Assembly (NCBI RefSeq): GCF_026213295.1
Contig: NC_079419.1
Coordinates: forward strand, 22,900,818-22,964,817
DNA length: 64,000 nucleotides
Direction: 5' to 3'
Origin: Gadus chalcogrammus
Lineage: Eukaryota; Chordata; Actinopteri; Gadiformes; Gadidae
The notes under the pieces are model-generated. The model saw only the letters and a program-made list of their open reading frames with translations, was not told where the DNA came from and searched no databases. The first letter of the stretch is position 1. Each line of letters starts with the position of its first letter. Of this stretch, positions 58,079-64,000 are shown in pieces. Both the position numbers and the translations under genes were made by a program.

Positions 58079-59398
58079 GGAACAGAACCTCGGGTGACTC
58101 CGGAATATATAGACTTTCTCGGGTCACCCAGGTGTCACAGGTGACTTTTTTGGTATAATTACTCGACCTGCGCATGCGCGAGATGGAACATCCAGTGCTA
58201 AAGCACCGCCTCTGGCGGTCATCCGGAATTCATAGAACCGTAGTTACATACGTAACTATCGTTTCGAATAGAAGAACGCTGCAAATACTCCAGGGCTGGC
58301 TTTTATTAATTTTTTTACAGTTATGAGAAAATCAGCTCAACCCCTTTCAAGAGTGGTATGCGACCCCCTCCTCCTGCTCTGTCAACAATTTGCTCTGAGA
58401 CATCTGACAGGTGAGTGCACTGTCTGACCAGTGAGTCTAGAACGCTTGAAACATGATCAGGAAAGTAAAGACTGCTCTTACTTTCTGTGGCATTGACATT
58501 GTGGTAATACCAGGCCCTCAATTATTGTCGATCATTTATTGTCGATTATCTAAATGTGCTGCCTTACAACTCCAACAAGTCCCCTTTTTGAAAAAAGAAC
58601 CCATTTCACATTTTTAATAGATAAAAAAAATTCTGCTGACCGAAGAATTTATTATACAGAAAATTCGAACAAATGTGGTCAAGATGGTATTGTTTTCAGG
58701 ATCTGTTTGTTTTCTGTGTTAATAAAACTTTCTATTTTTTTCATTGTGGTGCTACCACGAGGTTCCTGTTGGGGAGTTGGATACAATGTAACCTAACAAA
58801 AAGACATTGTTGACAGTAGTAAGGTTTCCAAATAACTGTAAGCTTAGATATGTTCATTTTATTACATAAAGACTCAACCTTTCCTGGTCATACCATGACA
58901 GTTTTTATTGATTAAAAGTGTCATACTATCCTCTCGGGCCGTATTCACAAAGCATTTTATCTTACCGCTAGGAGTGCTCCTAACTCGCGCTAAAACATTT
59001 TACGTAGGAGTATTTTCTTAAAAGTTATTCACAAAGCCCCTGAGACCTACTCTTACTAAGGATAAATCACAAAGAGTGAACTAACCCTGCGTTCACACCA
59101 AAAGATGCAAAAAGTTGCCGAGCCGCACAATCCCATTCAAAGTGAATGTAGAGACGCGTTGCGGGTTTGCTGCCACAGCACTTGCTGCCGAGAAAACCGG
59201 CATCAAAATTTGATTTGCGGCGCGGCACGCACGTGCCCGCGCCGGGCACGGGCGGCGGGCACGTTCGCGTATTTTGCGGCGCGTTCAATTCTGCTCGAGT
59301 TCAAATATTTCAACTTTTCGGCAGCAAACGCGTGATGACAGCCAATCAGCGTTCAACAGCGTTGCCACTGAGTGACATGCCGTAACAGCCAATCAGTG
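58079..59398. repeat. Right arm of the 1.32-kb inverted repeat
   Basis: Reverse complement of 51226-52545. It contains the right terminus of the DIRS element (58079-58261), about 820 bases of unassigned sequence and the first 312 bases of the Harbinger element. After 59398 (CAATCAGTG|TTACTCCC) the two sides no longer match, although the Harbinger element goes on without a break on this side. Confidence 0.93.
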
Positions 59399-59453
59399 TT
59401 ACTCCCTTGGAGTGACCTAGAGTTCACTACCTGATCCAGATCAAAGCCCTAAA

Positions 59454-60646
59454 ATGGAGGAAAAGATATTCATTTCAGTCTCCGCATACCCGGAGATCTT
59501 CAACACCACCTTGGCCAGTTATAAGGACCGGACGGTCAAGGCCAAGGCTTGGCTGAAGGTGAGCCAGGAGGTCGGGCTAACTGGTAAGTCTTTTTGAATT
59601 TACTTTACTCTAAAAGTTACTTTATTCCAGCTATCAATTGAACCAAGCTAGTTGGTGAGCAGTTAGCATTCAACAGTTCAGTTCGAATTACACAGCGTAG
59701 GCTTTTTTCTTGTCAAGAGGAGGAATGCCGACGAAGGTGGAAGGTCCTGAGGGACACCTACCTCAGGGTGAGACGCAGGCAGGAGGCAGGAAAGAGGAGT
59801 GGGTCAGCAGCAGGCCCGTTGAAGACGTGGAAGTACTCTGCAATCCTGTCTTTCCTCGGCCCATTTGTTACTCCGAGGGAGACCAGTAGCAATATGGTGC
59901 TGGGGGTCGAGTTAGACGGGATTGCAGAGTACCCAGTCGAGGACCACGGTTCAGAGGCAGCAGCAGGGACAGCGAGTGACCTAGGAGGTTGGTCGATAAG
60001 CGAAGACACACACGCACGCCCATACACAGCATGATTTGTTCTAGAGATTGATAACTACCTCTTGTCACCTCAAGATCTAAGCTGTGAGGAGCCGGAGGCT
60101 GCTGCTGCATCTGAACCCATTCCACCACCACCACCACCAACTGCTGCTGTCACCACTCCTCCTATTGCCCCAGGTATGTCATTTAACATGAGAGAAATTA
60201 CATTTATTTTATGCATTTATTTTATGCTAAACTTCGTTTTATGTGGTCATAAGGGTCGCTATGCATGAATGGTATGTTATGAGTATGACTTGTTATGTAC
60301 TCATAGCCTTTCATGTTGAATGTATTTTTGTCTGTTACCTGACCCAAAAATGTTGATTCCATTTGAAACAGTGAGGACACAATACCGAAAGAGGGAGACG
60401 GAGATCGAGAGGTTACTCCTGGAGGTGCTGAGGAGGCAGACCGCCCCTGTGCCTCCACCTGTGCCTCTCATCCTCTCTGAGGATGAGCACTTTTTTAAAG
60501 GGATACTTCCTTCCCTGCAACGATTGCCACCCCATGCAAAGGAACAAATGAAATTCCAAATTTATAAATTATTGCACGATGCCAACTGTGTTCATAATCC
60601 AGTAGAGTTTAATTTGATCAATCAATTTGGACCAGTCGATGAATAG
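59454..60646 (+). CDS. Harbinger accessory protein, MADF/Myb-like DNA-binding, four exons
   Basis: In Harbinger elements this second protein binds DNA and helps bring the transposase into the nucleus. Exon 1 (59454-59583) begins MEEKIFISVSAYPEIF, and exon 2 (59718 on, after TTGTCAAG) gives EEECRRRWKVLRDTYLRVRR. Together they form a MADF-type helix-turn-helix with the W-x-R-D-x-Y core. Then come KTWKYSAILSFLGPFV, an acidic stretch, a proline-rich exon (about 60043-60173) and a last exon (60371-60646) with a basic coiled helix (TQYRKRETEIERLLLEVLRR) and FFKGILPSLQRLP. Inner splice sites after exon 2 are uncertain because the direct frame ends at 60034. No inactivating change is seen in the parts I can follow. 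Confidence 0.65.
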
Positions 60647-61474
60647 ATTCTGGGGTGACAATCGTTGCAGGGAATGATCCATGCCCATTTTGTTAGTTTT
60701 TTTTGTTTACACACACACACACACACACACACTCCAATAAATTATTTTATACCAAAAACGTGTCTTCATATTCTTTATTGAATGGCCATTTATGTTGCTT
60801 GAGGGAAATGTTCCAAATTATTTTGTGCCACTGATTTTGGGGTCCAAGCAACTTTGTTTAAGGTATTTTTGTCAGTTATGTTGTGCCCTGCTCGTTGAAG
60901 AGCACAACCAAGAACGGGAGGTCCACGCAGCAACAGTTAAATTAACGTTACATTTATTTAGTAACTCGAAAAAACCCACAAATCAGCATTCTGTAGTGTA
61001 GAGTTGTGTTTACAGTTAAACTAAACTATGAGTATGCTAAAGGGATAGAATAACAACCCCGAACAAAACCCAGTTGGGTGCCAGGCAGCACCAGCCTTCC
61101 TGGTGGGAGAGCAAGAGCGCCATGTTGGATTCCCCCCATCTTCTGCTTCTTCGGTTTCCTGCAGTTCCTGCAGTTCCTTTCCTGAGTTCAATCCCTCGAT
61201 GAGGTGGCCAGCCAATCAGCTTCCCTGGAAGAAGAACAGAGGCCAGCAGAAGGGAAGCAAGACGGCTCAGGACTGTCACAGTTACCTGATTACAAAATAT
61301 AAACTAACTTTAACATTAACAAACTTAGTTAATAATGGCATATTACTGTTGTATGTTAAGGAGACATTCTTCATTGAGTCAGAAGATCACTGTCAATATA
61401 GTAATTTCAGGAAGTTTGCTCAATAGTAATGTGTGGGTGGCTCTTAAAAGAGCCGTTTTGTGTGTGCTGGTGCG

Positions 61475-62984
61475 CTACACGTTGTCTTGCCATGGGACGG
61501 TTCCCTCAGCAGAGAAGTAGGACTTGAAGGCCTCCCGAATCCTGATGGCTTCCCTCGCTGAGTTGTTGGCAGCAACTCTTCGTAGACCTGGCAGTGGGTC
61601 CACCTCACCAACTGGGATGTTCCCCCTCAATGCACTTGGGGGGGTGGTCCTCCGCATGAAGTTGTGGAGAACACAGGTAGCCTTCACACACTTCTCCGCA
61701 ACTTCAACGTTGACCTCGAAGGCACGCCTGTAGACCCTCCACTGGGAAGAAAGGATCCCAAAGGCATTCTCCACAACCATCCGAGCTCGGGACAGACGGT
61801 AATTGAAAACCCGGCGCTCTCTTGCCAGGTTGCGACCAGGGAATGGCCTCATGAGGTTTTTCCGAAGTGGAAAGGCCTCATCAGCCACAAAGACATGCGG
61901 CTGTGGTCCTCGGTGGTCAGCTCCTGGTAGTGGCAGGTCGGCAGGCAGTTGGAGGGTGCCAGACTGAAGAGCTGCACCAAAAGCAGAGTTGGCCAGAATC
62001 CCACCATCGCTGGTTCTTCCGTAGCCCCCGACATCAATCACCCGGAAACAATATTCCGCGTCTACAACCGCCAAGAGAACAAGAAAGAGAAAGTTCCCTT
62101 GTATTTGTAGAACTGGGATCCTGATTGAACAGGGGCTTTAATGACCACATGCTTCCCATCCAATGCTCCACAGCAAAGAGGAAAATTCCACCGCTCCTCA
62201 AACCTCCCTGCAATGGACCTCCACTCATCTGTGCTGGGCCACAATCTACGCGCTCGGAGTGAGAATGTGTTGGCTGGGCACAGCCATGAACTCCTCCACC
62301 AGAGTCCCAGATTGCAGTGGCAACATCAGGGACATTGCTGGAGACAGTGGAGATTCCAACACGGAAACTATTTGTGATGGTCCTGTAGGAGTCCCCAGTG
62401 GCTAGGTATCTGCAGAATTTAAAAAAAGTGTTGTAGTGAAGATAGTATAGGTATCATACATTTACAATATTTTTTCCCCATTTATTTATAATATATTTTT
62501 TTTTTACAAAGGCAGGAGTCATATTTGATCAACATAATGGATCTATTTATTGTGTTTGACTACATACTATACTATTGTCGGCAGAGGATAATAATAATGG
62601 AGGTGTCCACCATGGAAACGCCTGCTTGGTGAACCTGAAGTAAAATGTTTATGTTTCGATTTTTGAAACACAAATTATGAAACCACTCACCGGAGACAGA
62701 TGGACAGGCGCTCCGAAGCTGAGATGGAGCGCCTGTAGTTGGTGTCCAACCGAGAGATCCTAGCACCGATCCTAGCTAGCATGTCATCAAATTGGGCCGG
62801 AGTCAACCTCAAATAGCGCTGGAAGCGTTCGTCATCCAGACGGAGTTCCTGCAGAAGACGGTGAAATTCACCGAGCTCTGTACGGCTCCGAATGGTCTCA
62901 TGAACCCATAAACGACGGGCATTCCGACGTCTCTCCCTCTTCCACAACAGGTAAAGACATGCAATGCTCGTAATGTCGGCCATG
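61475..62984 (-). pseudogene. Harbinger DDE_4 transposase, two exons, several frameshifts
   Basis: Nuclease of the element. Exon 1 (62984-62691, start MADITSIACLYLLW) has the helical N-terminus with RLDDERFQRYLRLTPAQFD and SASERLSICLR, followed by donor GTGAGT. Exon 2 starts near 62408 (YLATGDSYRTITNSFRVG, the helix-turn-helix). It then changes frame at about 62310, 62250 and 62080: GALDGKHVVIKAP supplies the first Asp, VVDAEYCFRVIDVGGYG and VADEAFPL the second, RARMVVENAFGIL the Glu. The final frame 62074-61475 is open for 199 codons to the TGA-type end. With at least three frame breaks it cannot make a working protein. Confidence 0.8.
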
Positions 62985-63161
62985 GTTGTGAATGAATTCA
63001 GAAGCACCGCGGGCAAAACTTGCCGTGCCGTGAAACTTCCCGCGCTGCAAAACCTTTGCTGCGCCGCAAAACCTTCGCTGCGCCGCAAAACTTTTGCTGC
63101 GCAGCAAAACTTCAGCGTCAACGCGTTCAGGCAGCAAATGCATCTTTTGGTGTGAACGCAG

Positions 63162-63490
63162 CAAGAGTGACGCGCCGTTGCTATGGATTACGTAGATTCT
63201 CGGGCACGAGTTTAGAAGCGGTCAGTTCGGTGATTGGTTGTTCAGACGAGCCCACTGAATCACCGAAAAACAAGGAAATAGCCTAGGCTAGAAATGAATT
63301 CCTATGAAGTAGTTATAGTGCAGTTAGCAGAATACACACATGATGACAATTTTGTGCAGACCACGATAATGACGTTGTAGCCTGCACGTTCAAGAGGGAG
63401 AGAAAGCAAACAATAAAAATACGTAAAATTTAAAAGAAAATAAATGTTATGAACTACCCAAGTGTTGACTGATTTGTGCCAAGGTGTTTA
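63162..63490. other. No gene; gap between two Harbinger elements
   Basis: About 330 bases without recognisable features. Confidence 0.5.
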
Positions 63491-63491
63491 C

Positions 63492-64000
63492 CTAAATTGT
63501 GTTTTCAAAGTGATCCCTAAATGCCTGTCCACTCGGTTCCACACGGCCAAATTCCTTGTAATGTTGATCGCCATCATCATCATCATCATCATCATCATAG
63601 TCTGGCTGTGGAATGTTCCTCCGCTTGCAGAGGTTGTGTAGAATGGCACATACAGTGATTACTGTGCTTGCCCTCTCTGGGGTGAGGCGTATTTCGCCGC
63701 GGAGGACATGAAACCAACTTTTCATCTGCCCAATTCCTCTCTCCACAACACTTTGTGTATGTTTGTGTGCTCTAGCATGTATGGAAGAAATCAGTAAACA
63801 ATAATAAATATGGATTCAACAAATAAAAGGCGTCAAAGAGCCAATACGTGTTTTACGCATAGGACTAAGCGTAATCCGCGTAATCACTTACATGTTATAC
63901 TTTAACTGTGCTCCCGGTTGTGGATTGAGGTAGGGTGTCTAGAGCCACGTCTTGCATGGATAGTCACTGTCACCCAGCAAGTGACACCCAACTCCTACAT
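63492..64000 (-). pseudogene. 3' part of a second Harbinger-type transposase, runs off the window
   Basis: The frame 63746-63492 reads ERGIGQMKSWFHVLRGEIRL (the Glu region of DDE_4), ILHNLCKRRNIPQ, an aspartate run encoded by an ATC repeat, and EPSGQAFRDHFENTI at the C-terminus. An upstream exon (about 64000-63892) has GDSDYPCKTW (second Asp), then a TAG in frame, then TPYLNPQPGAQLKYN. The internal TAG near 63938 marks it as a broken copy. The family differs from the element at 59087, whose C-terminus is not similar. The N-terminal half is outside the window. Confidence 0.75.

Larger units (their letters stand above)
52363..58261 (-). mobile_element. DIRS-type tyrosine-recombinase retrotransposon
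   Basis: DIRS elements carry RT/RNase H plus a tyrosine recombinase in place of an integrase and have inverted termini. Here the minus strand encodes, 5' to 3', a Gag-like protein (56866-55530), RT/RNase H (55462-53709) and a tyrosine recombinase (about 53760-52731). The termini CGATAGTTACGTATGTAACT (52363) and its reverse complement (58261) begin an inverted repeat of about 183 bp. Next to the left terminus a reversed copy of its first 50 bp lies at 52593-52642, which fits the internal complementary region known from DIRS-1. The leader (58078-56867) contains a tandem array. Only single-base frame breaks are seen, so the copy is young or carries sequence errors. Confidence 0.88.
59087..63161. 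mobile_element. PIF/Harbinger element, 4.1 kb
   Basis: The ends CTGCGTTCACACCAAAAGAT at 59087 and, inverted, at 63161 are identical over at least 23 bases. It holds an accessory MADF/Myb-like gene (plus) and a DDE_4 transposase (minus), the two-gene layout of Harbinger elements. I could not find a clear 3-bp target duplication (flanks ACC and CAA). The left 312 bases are also part of the inverted repeat arm. The region 60650-61470 between the two genes is non-coding, with a short CA repeat at 60711-60731. Confidence 0.8.

Noticed and set aside
51226..59398. Reading the whole 1.3-kb arm as the DIRS terminal repeat
   Set aside because: The outer arm contains part of the Harbinger element that continues beyond the right arm, so it is flank and not element terminus.

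Overview
This is nuclear DNA from a vertebrate, almost certainly a teleost fish. The evidence is a split seven-exon cytosolic carbonic anhydrase gene of fish erythrocyte type, and a dense, diverse transposon load typical of fish: L2/CR1-type LINEs, Ty3/gypsy, a DIRS tyrosine-recombinase retroelement, piggyBac, hAT, PIF/Harbinger, THAP/DDE and TTAA-target elements, with very long CA and CT microsatellites. There is no sign of bacterial organisation, CRISPR, rRNA or tRNA genes.

Layout. 1-9.3 kb: a LINE, then a decayed gypsy element whose 3' part is split by a hAT element (perfect 8-bp target duplication), which itself carries an apparently intact piggyBac element (TTAA duplication, three-exon 630-codon transposase). 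9.3-22 kb: a THAP-transposon remnant, a triple-nested stack (hAT > Harbinger MITE > hAT, each with its own target duplication), a gag remnant split by a hAT MITE, several minisatellites, a LINE fragment, a solo LTR and a Harbinger MITE. 22-36 kb: further TIR elements (one hAT family present at least three times), a LINE 3' end, a gypsy RT scrap, minisatellites and long AT-rich stretches in which I see no gene. 36.2-40.4 kb: the carbonic anhydrase gene, the only convincing host gene. 42.8-50.4 kb: two DNA-transposon genes facing each other, a THAP/DDE transposase (+) broken by a TTAA-flanked insertion and a multi-exon Kolobok-like transposase (-). 51.2-59.4 kb: an 8.2-kb inverted structure with almost identical 1.3-kb arms around a DIRS element (gag, RT/RNase H, tyrosine recombinase, all on the minus strand). 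59.1-63.2 kb: a Harbinger element with a MADF-type accessory gene (+) and a frameshifted transposase (-). 63.5-64 kb: the 3' part of a second Harbinger-type transposase.

How it works together. Apart from the carbonic anhydrase the coding content is selfish DNA. Insertion order can be read from the target duplications: gypsy, then hAT, then piggyBac on the left; outer hAT, then Harbinger MITE, then inner hAT in the middle; THAP/DDE element, then TTAA element on the right. The TTAA-flanked elements at 1.8 kb and 44.3 kb are short and intermediate deletion forms of one family, and the gene at 47.4-50.4 kb may be a related full-length transposase.

I found no clearly undescribed biological system. 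The most unusual structure is the DIRS element inside an inverted repeat whose arms run past the element into the neighbouring Harbinger element; it could be a real inverted duplication or an assembly fold-back. All calls were made by eye, with no database search.
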